This document shows positions 16,594-24,269 of a stretch of 47,604 bases of DNA, piece after piece. The stretch comes from Curvibacter sp. PD_MW3 (lineage in GTDB: Bacteria; Pseudomonadota; Gammaproteobacteria; Burkholderiales; Burkholderiaceae_C): the NCBI GenBank assembly GCA_002633085.1, contig NSIV01000014.1, positions 1-47,604 of the forward strand, written 5' to 3'. Numbering within the stretch: position 1 is the first letter of the stretch; every line of letters begins with the position of its first letter. The translations under genes were made by a program, and so were the position numbers. Below the pieces are notes generated by a model. It saw only the letters and a list, made by a program, of their open reading frames with translations. It ran no database searches and had not been told where the DNA came from.

Positions 16594-17841
16594 TTAGCCA
16601 GCAGTTAAGGCCGGGGAGGCGACGACGCAGTTGCGTCCGGCATGTTTGGCGGCGTACAAGGCTTCGTCTGAGCGCGCCACCACGGCGTCGGCGCTTTCCA
16701 TGGGCTGCAGTTGGGCGGCGCCGATGGAGATGGTGATCTGGAAAGTTACGCCTTCCACATCAAACACCATGGCAGCAATGGCCTGGCGCAGGCGCTGCGC
16801 CGCCATGACGGCTTCTTCCAGCGTGGTCTGCGGCATTAGCACGATGAACTCCTCGCCGCCCCAGCGGCCGAACAGGTTGGTTTCGCGCAACTGGGTCTGC
16901 GAAACGGCGGCCAACCGGCGCAGCACTTCGTCGCCGACCGCATGGCCGTACTGGTCGTTGACGCGTTTGAAGAAGTCGATGTCCATCATCAGCACGCTGA
17001 AGTTGTCGTGGTGACGATGCAGGCCTTTGATGAGACGGCGCAGTTCCGCTTCGATGTGCCCACGCCGGAAGGCGCGGGTCAGGCCATCGCGGACCGCCAG
17101 TTCGCTGAGCTCCCGGTTGCGGTTTTCCAGTTCCTGCGATTGCTGGCGCAGTTGCTCCTTGATGTTGCGCTCCTCGGTGAGCGCGGCGTTCAACTGTTCC
17201 AGCAGCTGCTTGCGGTTGAGGCGGGCTGTGATCCATTCGCGCGTGCGTCGGTATTCGCCGCGGCTGCGCACCAGCAGCATGCAGGCATAGATCACAAAGC
17301 CGATCGGCACGATCGGGTAGCGCTGCAGAAACGCTGGGTACTGCACCGACAACACCGCCAGGGTGCCGCCGACCAGAACGAGCAGGAAGCCGCCATACAG
17401 GCGGATATCGATGCCGATGGAGCTCAGCATGAAGGTGCTCAAGCCGATGAGAAAGATCAGGTGCAGGTAGAACGGCATGCCCAGCTCGTTCGCATCCAGC
17501 AGGGCAAAACTGATGACCCAACCCAAGGCCAGCGTGACCGTGCCCAGCCATTGATGCAAGTACCAGCGCTGGCGGGTGTGCGCATCAGGCTGTTGCAAGT
17601 AGCGTTGTGCGATCCACAGGCGGTAGGTCTGCACGGCTACCAGGCTGCCGATCCAGAGCAGCAGAGGTGGCAGCGCATGCGCATCCATATGCAGCCAGGC
17701 CAGCAGGAAGATGGGCAGAAAGCCGAGCAGTGTTGATTCACGGCCGCGGACATAGAGCTCATGCAGCATGTCCGTGCGGATCTGGCCTTCGATGGCCGAT
17801 GTCGGGGTGTCAGGACCGGGGAGATTTTGAGCAGGATTCAT
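16594..17841 (-). CDS. Membrane-bound diguanylate cyclase (GGDEF)
   Basis: 415 aa. About six transmembrane segments (residues ~35-200, e.g. LLGFLPIFLLAWLHM, FYLHLIFLIGLSTFMLSSIG) precede a short coiled coil (~215-250, KEQLRQQSQELENRNREL). The GGDEF domain (~255-410) has FSVLMMDIDFFKRVNDQYGH, the active GGEEF in RWGGEEFIVLMP and SIGAAQLQ. The inhibitory site that should read RxxD five residues before GGEEF reads RETN, so product inhibition may be lost. It makes cyclic di-GMP. It is divergent from a LysR gene and upstream of the catabolic operon on the same strand. Identity is firm; the signal sensed by the membrane part is unknown. Confidence 0.93.
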   Translation of the reverse strand: MNPAQNLPGPDTPTSAIEGQIRTDMLHELYVRGRESTLLGFLPIFLLAWLHMDAHALPPLLLWIGSLVAVQTYRLWIAQRYLQQPDAHTRQRWYLHQWLGTVTLALGWVISFALLDANELGMPFYLHLIFLIGLSTFMLSSIGIDIRLYGGFLLVLVGGTLAVLSVQYPAFLQRYPIVPIGFVIYACMLLVRSRGEYRRTREWITARLNRKQLLEQLNAALTEERNIKEQLRQQSQELENRNRELSELAVRDGLTRAFRRGHIEAELRRLIKGLHRHHDNFSVLMMDIDFFKRVNDQYGHAVGDEVLRRLAAVSQTQLRETNLFGRWGGEEFIVLMPQTTLEEAVMAAQRLRQAIAAMVFDVEGVTFQITISIGAAQLQPMESADAVVARSDEALYAAKHAGRNCVVASPALTAG

Positions 17842-17938
17842 TCATAAGTACCAACTTAATTTATTATTCTCCCAAAATCAATCTAATTCCGCAATAAATC
17901 TTTTAATTACCTCCTTATTAAGGTGATAATCCGAGGCC
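17842..17938. promoter_or_regulatory. AT-rich divergent promoter region (GGDEF / LysR)
   Basis: A 97-base strongly AT-rich gap in a GC-rich genome. TGATAAT ends at 17930, 8 bases before the LysR ATG, so the LysR transcript may have almost no leader. It probably carries promoters in both directions and the LysR autoregulatory site. Confidence 0.5.
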
Positions 17939-18856
17939 ATGGACAAGCTCAAGCAAATGGAATCCTTCGTCTCGGTGGCCACCCGAGGCAGCCTGACGGC
18001 GGCCGCCAACGCCGAAGGCGTGGCGCCGGCCATCATGGGCCGCCGGCTCGATGCGCTGGAAGGGCGTCTGGGGGTCAAGCTGCTGGTACGCACCACCCGC
18101 CGCATCACGCTGACACATGAGGGTAGCGCCTTTCTGGAAGATTGTCAGCGCCTGCTGGCCGACGTGGCCAATGCCGAGGCCAGTGTCTCGGCCGGCGGCG
18201 TCAAGGCCAGCGGCCATCTGCGCATCACGGCGCCGGCCGGTTTTGGTCGCCGCCATGTGGCGCCATTGATTCCGAAATTCCGCGAACTGCACGCGGATGT
18301 GACGATCTCCCTCAACCTGAGCGACCGGGTGGTGGACATTGCCGGCGAAGGCTACGACTGCGCTGTGCGCGTGGGCGACATGCCCGACTCATCGCTGGTG
18401 AGCGTGCGCCTGGCCGATAACCGCCGCCTGTGCGTGGCCACGCCCAAGTTCCTCAAGCAGCATGGCACGCCACAGCACCCGCAGGACCTGGCCCGCCTGG
18501 ACTGCCTGGTGTTGTCCAGCGATGCATCGCAAACGCGCGGCTGGGCGTTCAAGGTGCCCAAGGGCGAAACCAGCGAGGTGATTCATTTCAAGCCCAATGG
18601 CCCGATGGACTGCTCCGACGGCCAGGTGTTGCACGACTGGTGTCTGGCCGGCTATGGCCTGGCTTGGCGCAGCACCTGGGAGGTGGATGCCGAAATCGCG
18701 GTGGGCCGGCTGGTGGAAGTGCTCCAGGAGTTTGCCGCACCGCCCAACGGCATCTACGCCGTATTCCCGCAGCGCAAGCATCTGCCGTTGCGGGTGCGGC
18801 TGTGGGTCGATTTCCTCAAGCACCACTACAGCCAGAGCGGTTTCTGGCAGAGCTGA
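17939..18856 (+). CDS. LysR family transcriptional regulator (CrgA-like group)
   Basis: 305 aa. The helix-turn-helix covers residues ~3-62: MDKLKQMESFVSVATRGSLT, GVAPAIMGRRLDALEGRLGV and LLVRTTRRITLTHEG. The effector domain starts with GHLRITAPAGFGRRHVAPLI and contains the GYDCAVRVG block typical of the CrgA/AaeR-like LysR group. It is divergent from the GGDEF gene, whose downstream neighbours are the CoA-dependent catabolic operon, so it is a candidate regulator of that operon (inference). It is followed by a terminator. Confidence 0.92.
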   Translation: MDKLKQMESFVSVATRGSLTAAANAEGVAPAIMGRRLDALEGRLGVKLLVRTTRRITLTHEGSAFLEDCQRLLADVANAEASVSAGGVKASGHLRITAPAGFGRRHVAPLIPKFRELHADVTISLNLSDRVVDIAGEGYDCAVRVGDMPDSSLVSVRLADNRRLCVATPKFLKQHGTPQHPQDLARLDCLVLSSDASQTRGWAFKVPKGETSEVIHFKPNGPMDCSDGQVLHDWCLAGYGLAWRSTWEVDAEIAVGRLVEVLQEFAAPPNGIYAVFPQRKHLPLRVRLWVDFLKHHYSQSGFWQS

Positions 18857-18874
18857 CGCAAGGACACGGACAAC

Positions 18875-18912
18875 AAAAACCCCCGGCAGTCATGCGGCTG
18901 CCGGGGGTTTTT
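18875..18912. terminator. Bidirectional terminator between LysR gene and psiF-like gene
   Basis: A long hairpin, CCCCCGGCAG / CTGCCGGGGG with an 8-base loop, flanked by A5 on the left and T5 on the right, between convergent genes. Confidence 0.9.
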
Positions 18913-18941
18913 CATGGGGCATCTGAGATGCCGTGACGTGC

Positions 18942-19376
18942 TTACTTGCTCTTGAGGCACTCACTCATGAATTTTTTGCGCTCGTCGCCTTTCTTATCCT
19001 TGGCGTCCAGGTTGCATTGCTTCATGCGTTCCTGTTGAGCTGTTTTCTTGTCGCTGGCTGGTTCAGCGGGTTTGCCGCTCAGGCAGTGGCTCATAAACTG
19101 CTTGCGCTCGTCGCCCTTCTTGTCCTTGGCGTCCTGATTGCACTGCTTCATGCGCTCTTGTTGGGCCGTCCGCTTGTCGGCTGCTTCGGCGTGCTCGGCG
19201 CTCAGGCAGTCGCTCATGAACTTCTTGCGCTCATCACCCTTGCGGTCTCCGGCGTCCTTGTTGCAGACCATCATCTTGCTTTGCTGGGCGGTCGGTGCCT
19301 TCTTGTCGTCGGCGGCATGGGCAGCGCCAAGGGCCAGGGTCAGGCCGATGGCCAGTGTTGTCATCAGTTTTTTCAT
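18942..19376 (-). CDS. PsiF repeat-containing periplasmic protein (three repeats)
   Basis: 144 aa. The start at 19376 has GAGGA 9 bases upstream. Signal peptide MKKLMTTLAIGLTLALGAAH followed by AADDKK. The mature part is three PsiF repeats, each of the pattern QQ.(R/K)M..CN.DA.D(R/K)KGDERK.FMS.CL with two cysteines. The repeats are also close at the DNA level. E. coli PsiF is a phosphate-starvation-inducible protein with two repeats; its function is unknown. The open frame continues upstream to 21230 through the antisense of argS, which is not coding. It is convergent with the LysR gene and divergent from argS. Confidence 0.9.
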   Translation of the reverse strand: MKKLMTTLAIGLTLALGAAHAADDKKAPTAQQSKMMVCNKDAGDRKGDERKKFMSDCLSAEHAEAADKRTAQQERMKQCNQDAKDKKGDERKQFMSHCLSGKPAEPASDKKTAQQERMKQCNLDAKDKKGDERKKFMSECLKSK

Positions 19377-19520
19377 GCTGTGTTTCCTCTGGAGTGGGTT
19401 GGTTTTTGATGAATCGCGCGATGGATTCCAGCACAGAACGGGGCAGGTGGCAAACCTGCTGACAAACAGTAACAGGGGCGGTTCAGGCCATGACGGCCGT
19501 CGCCTCGTAAAATCGCCCAC

Positions 19521-21206
19521 ATGTTGTCTGTCAAAAATGAACTGCTCCAGGTGCTGGCCGCCGTGTTGGAGCAAACCTTGCCCGGCGCCGGTGCCAAGGC
19601 CGCTTTCGAATCCCCGAAAGTGGCCGCCCACGGCGATCTGGCGACCACGGCTGCCATGCAGCTGGCCAAACCCCTGAAACAGCCACCGCGCCAGGTGGCA
19701 GAAAACTTGCGCGCTGCCCTGCTGGCAACCCCGGCATTTGCGAACTGGGTCGATGCATTGGACATTGCCGGCCCCGGCTTCATCAATATCAAGCTCAAGC
19801 CTGCCGCCAAGCAGCAGGTGGTGCGCGAGGTGCTGGCCGACGGCGAGCGCTTCGGCAACCGGTCTGCCAGGGATCAGCGCATGATGGTCGAGTTCGTCTC
19901 GGCCAACCCGACCGGCCCGCTGCACGTGGGCCACGGCCGCCAGGCCGCCTTGGGCGACGCCATCTGCAACCTGTTCCAGACCCAGGGCTGGGATGTGTAC
20001 CGCGAGTTCTATTACAACGATGCCGGCGTGCAGATCCAGACACTGGCCAACAGCGTGCAGCTGCGCGCCAAGGGCTTCAAGCCGGGCGATGCCGAGTGGC
20101 CCGAAGCGGCCTACAACGGCGACTACATCGCCGACATCGCGGCCGACTTCCTGGCGCGCAAGACCGTGCACTCGGACGACCGCGAGTTCACCGCCAGCGG
20201 TGATGTGAACGACCTGGACGGCATGCGCCTGTTCGCCGTGGCCTACCTGCGCCACGAACAAGACCTGGACCTCAAGGCCTTCGCGGTCAAGTTCGACAAC
20301 TATTACCTGGAGTCGAGCCTGTACACCAGCGGCAAGGTGGACGATGCGGTGCGGCGCCTGCGCGAGGCCGGCAAGACCTACGAGCACGACGGCGCGCTGT
20401 GGCTCAAGTCGACCGACTACGGCGACGACAAGGACCGCGTCATGCGCAAGGGCGACGGCAGCTACACCTACTTCGTGCCGGACGTGGCCTACCACATCAC
20501 CAAGTGGGAGCGCGGCTTCCAGAAGGTCGTGAACATCCAGGGCACCGACCACCACGGCACCATCGCGCGCGTGCGCGCCGGCTTGCAGGCCGCCGGTGTC
20601 GGCATTCCCGAGGGCTTTCCCGACTACGTGCTGCACACCATGGTGCGCGTGGTGCGTGGTGGTGAAGAGGTGAAGATCTCCAAGCGCGCCGGCAGCTACG
20701 TCACCTTGCGCGACCTGATCGACTGGACCTCCAAGGACGCGGTGCGCTTTTTCCTGCTCAGCCGCAAGCCGGATACCGAATACACCTTCGACGTCGACCT
20801 GGCGATCACGCAGAACAACGACAACCCGGTGTACTACGTGCAGTACGCCCATGCGCGCATCTGCTCGGTGCTGGCCGCCTGGCGCGAGAAAGAAGGCGGC
20901 GATGCCACCACGCTCAAGGACGCCGACCTGTCGGCACTCGACAGCCCGCAGGCACAGGCGCTGATGCTGCAACTGGCCAAGTACCCGGAGATGCTGACCG
21001 CCGCGGCGCAGGATTTCGCGCCGCACGACGTGACCTTCTACCTGCGCGACCTGGCCGCCAGCTACCACAGCTATTACGATGCCGAGCGCATCCTGGTGGA
21101 TGACGAGGCCGTCAAGCGTGCACGTCTGGCGCTGGTCGCGGCCACGGCGCAGGTGCTGCACAATGGTCTGGCCGTGCTGGGCGTGAGCGCCCCGCAGAAG
21201 ATGTAA
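19521..21206 (+). CDS. argS: Arginine--tRNA ligase
   Basis: 561 aa, the normal length of a class Ia ArgRS. The N-terminal additional domain (residues ~1-115) is followed by the HIGH-type motif in [37 protein letters not shown], the KMSKS equivalent [15 protein letters not shown], and a DALR anticodon-binding domain at the C-terminus ([20 protein letters not shown], ending GVSAPQKM). It charges tRNA-Arg. TAAAAT lies 7 bases before the ATG and no Shine-Dalgarno is seen, suggesting a leaderless message. The SPOR gene follows on the same strand. Confidence 0.98.
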   Translation: MLSVKNELLQVLAAVLEQTLPGAGAKAAFESPKVAAHGDLATTAAMQLAKPLKQPPRQVAENLRAALLATPAFANWVDALDIAGPGFINIKLKPAAKQQVVREVLADGERFGNRSARDQRMMVEFVSANPTGPLHVGHGRQAALGDAICNLFQTQGWDVYREFYYNDAGVQIQTLANSVQLRAKGFKPGDAEWPEAAYNGDYIADIAADFLARKTVHSDDREFTASGDVNDLDGMRLFAVAYLRHEQDLDLKAFAVKFDNYYLESSLYTSGKVDDAVRRLREAGKTYEHDGALWLKSTDYGDDKDRVMRKGDGSYTYFVPDVAYHITKWERGFQKVVNIQGTDHHGTIARVRAGLQAAGVGIPEGFPDYVLHTMVRVVRGGEEVKISKRAGSYVTLRDLIDWTSKDAVRFFLLSRKPDTEYTFDVDLAITQNNDNPVYYVQYAHARICSVLAAWREKEGGDATTLKDADLSALDSPQAQALMLQLAKYPEMLTAAAQDFAPHDVTFYLRDLAASYHSYYDAERILVDDEAVKRARLALVAATAQVLHNGLAVLGVSAPQKM

Positions 21207-21262
21207 GCCACATGGCGGACAAGACAACACGTTCCAAGGAACACCGGAGACAAGGGCAAGGC

Positions 21263-21862
21263 ATGAAACAGCAACGCGGCGGAACCATTCTGGGCTTCAT
21301 CATCGGCGTGGTCGTCGGTCTCGGTGTCGCCCTGGCGGTGGCGGTGTACGTGACCAAGGTGCCGGTGCCCTTCCTCAACAAGGGGCAGAGTCGCGGCGCT
21401 GAGCAGGATGCCGCCGAAGCCAAGAAGAACAAGGACTGGGATCCCAACGCCCCGCTGTACGGCAAGAACCCGGTCAAGCCGGCAGCAGCGCCAGCCGCCG
21501 CTGCATCGGCCCCTGCAGCGGCAGCCAAGGCCGAGACCAAGGTGGAGGGCAAGGCCGAGGCCAAGCCGGCCGTGACCGCCGATCCGCTGGGCGATCTGGC
21601 CAAGGCCAAGACCGCTGCGGCCGATCCGTTTGCCTATTTCGTTCAGGCCGGCGCATTCCGTACCGCGGAAGATGCCGAGAGCCAGCGCGCCAAGCTGTCG
21701 CTGGCGGGCGTGGAGGCCAAGGTGTCGGAGCGCGAGCAGTCCGGCCGCATGGTGTACCGCGTGCGTGTCGGCCCGTTCGACAAGCGCGAGGAGGCCGAGC
21801 GCACCAAGGACAAGCTCGATGGTGCCGGCTACGAGACGGCCCTGGTGCGCGTGCAGCGCTGA
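21263..21862 (+). CDS. SPOR domain-containing protein (FtsN-like)
   Basis: 199 aa from ATG 21263, which has AAGGGC upstream. An earlier ATG at 21212, just after the argS stop, would add 17 residues rich in rare codons (aca, aga) and has no ribosome site. A short cytosolic MKQQRGG precedes one transmembrane helix (GFIIGVVVGLGVALAVAVYV). An Ala/Lys/Pro-rich linker follows, then a C-terminal SPOR domain (~120-199, FVQAGAFRTAEDAESQRAKL ... YRVRVGPFDKREEAERTKDK) that binds denuded septal peptidoglycan. This is the topology of FtsN. Linked to argS and dsbA. Confidence 0.88.
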   Translation: MKQQRGGTILGFIIGVVVGLGVALAVAVYVTKVPVPFLNKGQSRGAEQDAAEAKKNKDWDPNAPLYGKNPVKPAAAPAAAASAPAAAAKAETKVEGKAEAKPAVTADPLGDLAKAKTAAADPFAYFVQAGAFRTAEDAESQRAKLSLAGVEAKVSEREQSGRMVYRVRVGPFDKREEAERTKDKLDGAGYETALVRVQR

Positions 21863-21939
21863 GTCTGGTTCGTTGCGCCCCGGTTTGAACTTTTGCCGCC
21901 GGGCCCTGTCTCATTCGCATTCACAAGGAGTTGCTGAAG

Positions 21940-22614
21940 ATGAAGCGTCGTGATTTTTCCCTGGCCTGCGGTTCCACTTTGGCGGCCGGTAGCTGGCTGA
22001 TGTCTGCGGCTCAGGCCCAGACCACCACCCCGGCCCAGGTGCAGGGCAAGCGCCCCGAAGCGGGCAAGGAATACCTCCCGCTGGACAAGCCCACGGGGGT
22101 GGAAGCACCGGCCGGCAAGATCGAAGTGGTCGAGTTCTTCTGGTACAACTGCCCGCACTGCAACGCCTTCGAGCCGACCTTTGACGCCTGGAGCAAGCGT
22201 GCACCGAAGGATGTGGTCATCCGGCGCGTGCCGGTCGCTTTCCGCAGCGACTTCGGCCCGCAGCAGCGCCTGTATTTCGCACTGGAAGCCATGGGCCTGG
22301 TGGAGAAGCTGCATGCCAAGGTGTTTTATGCCATTCATGTGGAGCGCAAGCGCCTGGACCAGCCCGAGGCCATCATCGACTGGGTGAGCCAGCAGGGTGT
22401 CGACAAGGCCAAGTTCACCGACCAGTTCAACGCTTTCAGCACCGCCTCCAAGGCGACGCGTGCCACGCAACTGATGAATGCCTACAAGGTTGAAGGCGTA
22501 CCGGCCATGGGTGTGGCCGGCCGTTTCTACACCGATGGCACCATGGCCAAGGGCATGGAGCATGTGCTGCAGGTGGTGGAGTACCTGGTCGGGGAAGTGC
22601 GCAAGGGGCGTTGA
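21940..22614 (+). CDS. dsbA: Thiol:disulfide interchange protein DsbA/DsbL family
   Basis: 224 aa. Start 21940 has AAGGAG 9 bases upstream (a TTG 3 codons earlier is less likely). Signal peptide of about 29 residues begins MKRRDFSLACG, with a twin-arginine-like RRDFS, and ends SAAQAQ. The thioredoxin-fold active site CPHC lies in VEFFWYNCPHCNAFEP and the cis-Pro loop is EGVPAMGVAG. It oxidises cysteine pairs in periplasmic proteins. A terminator follows. Identity is firm; whether export is Sec or Tat cannot be decided by eye. Confidence 0.93.
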   Translation: MKRRDFSLACGSTLAAGSWLMSAAQAQTTTPAQVQGKRPEAGKEYLPLDKPTGVEAPAGKIEVVEFFWYNCPHCNAFEPTFDAWSKRAPKDVVIRRVPVAFRSDFGPQQRLYFALEAMGLVEKLHAKVFYAIHVERKRLDQPEAIIDWVSQQGVDKAKFTDQFNAFSTASKATRATQLMNAYKVEGVPAMGVAGRFYTDGTMAKGMEHVLQVVEYLVGEVRKGR

Positions 22615-22637
22615 GCGCCTGGCTCCCCAGCTGAGCG

Positions 22638-22662
22638 AAAGCCCGCCTTGGCGGGCTTTTTT
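22638..22662 (+). terminator. Terminator after dsbA
   Basis: GCCCGCC-TT-GGCGGGC followed by T6, 23 bases after the dsbA stop. Confidence 0.9.
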
Positions 22663-22693
22663 GTGCTGAGTCCTTGAGCGCATTGCGCCAAAA

Positions 22694-22710
22694 GCTATTA
22701 AATTCATAGC
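22694..22710. repeat. GCTAT-N7-ATAGC repeat, copy D
   Basis: GCTATTAAATTCATAGC, preceded by GCGCCAAAA. It is the terminal unit of the interspersed repeat seen at 3451, 27612 and 32704. It lies in the dsbA-lptA gap, whose remainder holds the lptA promoter. Confidence 0.65.
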
Positions 22711-22815
22711 AATCTGAGGCGGCCAACGCTTGACCGGCGACGGCGCAATACGGCGCGGCATCCTGCGCGCAGGGGGGATCAGTGCCAACAGACAGGAACA
22801 GCCATCCCTGCCCGC

Positions 22816-22821
22816 TACAAT
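22816..22821 (+). promoter_or_regulatory. Candidate -10 element of the lptA-lptB-rpoN operon
   Basis: TACAAT in the context CCGCTACAATCCC, 36 bases before the lptA ATG. No good -35 is visible at the usual spacing, so this is tentative. Confidence 0.4.
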
Positions 22822-22857
22822 CCCAGACAAGCCCTTCGCAGCAAGATTCGTGCCTTT

Positions 22858-23472
22858 ATGAACCATCCCTTCCTCCAGCTCCTGCTCTGTGTCGTCTGCG
22901 CGCTCGGGGCTGGCATGGCCAGCGCCGAGAAGGCGGACAAGAACAAGCCCATGAACATCGAGTCCGATGCCTTGCGCTATGACGACCTCAAGCAGACCAG
23001 CGTGTTCACCGGCAATGTGGTCCTGACCAAGGGCACCATCGTCATCCGCGGCGCGCGGGTGGATGTGCGGCAGGACCCCGAGGGCTACCAGTTCGGCGTG
23101 GCCACCGCCGAGCCGGGCAAGCGGGCCTTTTTCCGGCAGAAGCGCGAAGGGGTTGACGAGTACATCGAAGGCGAGGGCGAGACCATCGAATACGACGGCA
23201 AAACCGACATCGTCAAGTTCATCAAGAAGGCCGAGATGCGTCGCCTGCGTGGTGCCACGCTGGCCGACGAGACGACCGGCGACATCGTCGTCTACGACAA
23301 CAACACCGACGTCTTCACGGTCGATGGCGGTGCTCCCAAGGGCACAACCGGTGGCCGCGGCCGCGTGCGCACCATGCTGACACCCAAACAGGACAAGGCG
23401 ACTGCGCCGGCCGTGCCGGAGCGCGGGCCGACGCTGCGCACCACCACCACGCTGGGTGAGGAGAAGAAGTGA
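22858..23472 (+). CDS. lptA: Lipopolysaccharide transport periplasmic protein LptA
   Basis: 204 aa. Signal peptide (FLQLLLCVVCALGAGMASAE), then an OstA-like beta-jellyroll domain: MNIESDALRYDDLKQTSVF, TGNVVLTKGTIVIRGARVDV, EGEGETIEYDGKTDIVKF, and a Thr/Gly-rich tail. LptA forms the periplasmic bridge carrying LPS from LptBFGC to LptDE. The stop overlaps the lptB GTG start. The gene for its partner LptC is not found immediately upstream in this window; dsbA is there instead. Confidence 0.93.
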   Translation: MNHPFLQLLLCVVCALGAGMASAEKADKNKPMNIESDALRYDDLKQTSVFTGNVVLTKGTIVIRGARVDVRQDPEGYQFGVATAEPGKRAFFRQKREGVDEYIEGEGETIEYDGKTDIVKFIKKAEMRRLRGATLADETTGDIVVYDNNTDVFTVDGGAPKGTTGGRGRVRTMLTPKQDKATAPAVPERGPTLRTTTTLGEEKK

Positions 23473-24269
23473 GCGACACGGCAGCGATGGCGCAAGACAG
23501 CAGCGTGACGCAAGCGCCGGACACGACGCAGAGCAAGCTCGAGGCGCGGCATCTGAAGAAGTTCTACGGCAGCCGCGAGGTGGTCAAGGACGTCTCGCTC
23601 ACGGTGCGCAAGGGCGAGGTGGTGGGATTGCTGGGCCCCAACGGCGCCGGCAAGACCACCTCGTTCTACATGATCGTCGGGCTGGTGCGTGCCAGTGCCG
23701 GTGACATCACCATCGACGGCCAGTCGGTCGAGCACATGCCGATCCACCGCCGCGCGCGCCTGGGCCTGAGCTACCTGCCGCAGGAGGCCTCGATCTTCCG
23801 CAAGCTCAACGTGGAAGACAACGTGCGTGCCGTGCTGGAGCTGCAGCAGGACGAGACCGGCAAGTCGCTCAGCAAAGAAGAGATCGAACGCCGTCTGACC
23901 CATCTGTTGCAGGACTTGCGGGTGGAGCACCTGCGCGCCTCGCCGGCGCTGGCCCTGTCGGGCGGCGAGCGGCGCCGGGTCGAGATCGCCCGTGCGCTGG
24001 CCACCCAGCCGCGCTTCATCCTGCTGGACGAACCGTTTGCCGGTATCGATCCGATTGCCGTGATCGAGATCCAGCGCATCATCAGTTTTCTGAAGTCACG
24101 CGGCATCGGCGTGCTGATCACCGACCACAACGTGCGCGAAACGCTGGGCATCTGCGACCATGCCTACATCATCAGCGACGGCCATGTGCTGGCGCAAGGC
24201 ACGCCGACCGAGATCGTGGACAACGTCGATGTGCGTCGGGTCTACCTCGGCGAACATTTCAGGATGTAG
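23469..24269 (+). CDS. lptB: LPS export ABC transporter ATP-binding protein LptB
   Basis: 266 aa from GTG 23469, with GAGGAG just upstream and a 4-base overlap with lptA. It has an N-terminal extension of ~25 residues compared with the usual ~240 aa. Walker A GPNGAGKTTSFYMIVGL, Q-loop YLPQEASIFRKL, signature LALSGGERRRVEIARALA, Walker B ILLDEPFAGIDP and H-loop LITDHNVRETL. It powers LPS extraction from the inner membrane with LptFG. The stop is directly adjacent to the rpoN start. Confidence 0.97.
   Translation: MSDTAAMAQDSSVTQAPDTTQSKLEARHLKKFYGSREVVKDVSLTVRKGEVVGLLGPNGAGKTTSFYMIVGLVRASAGDITIDGQSVEHMPIHRRARLGLSYLPQEASIFRKLNVEDNVRAVLELQQDETGKSLSKEEIERRLTHLLQDLRVEHLRASPALALSGGERRRVEIARALATQPRFILLDEPFAGIDPIAVIEIQRIISFLKSRGIGVLITDHNVRETLGICDHAYIISDGHVLAQGTPTEIVDNVDVRRVYLGEHFRM

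Noticed and set aside
19377..21230. In-frame upstream extension of the PsiF gene to a 762-codon frame
   Set aside because: It runs antisense through argS; the PsiF protein has its own signal peptide and ribosome site at 19376.
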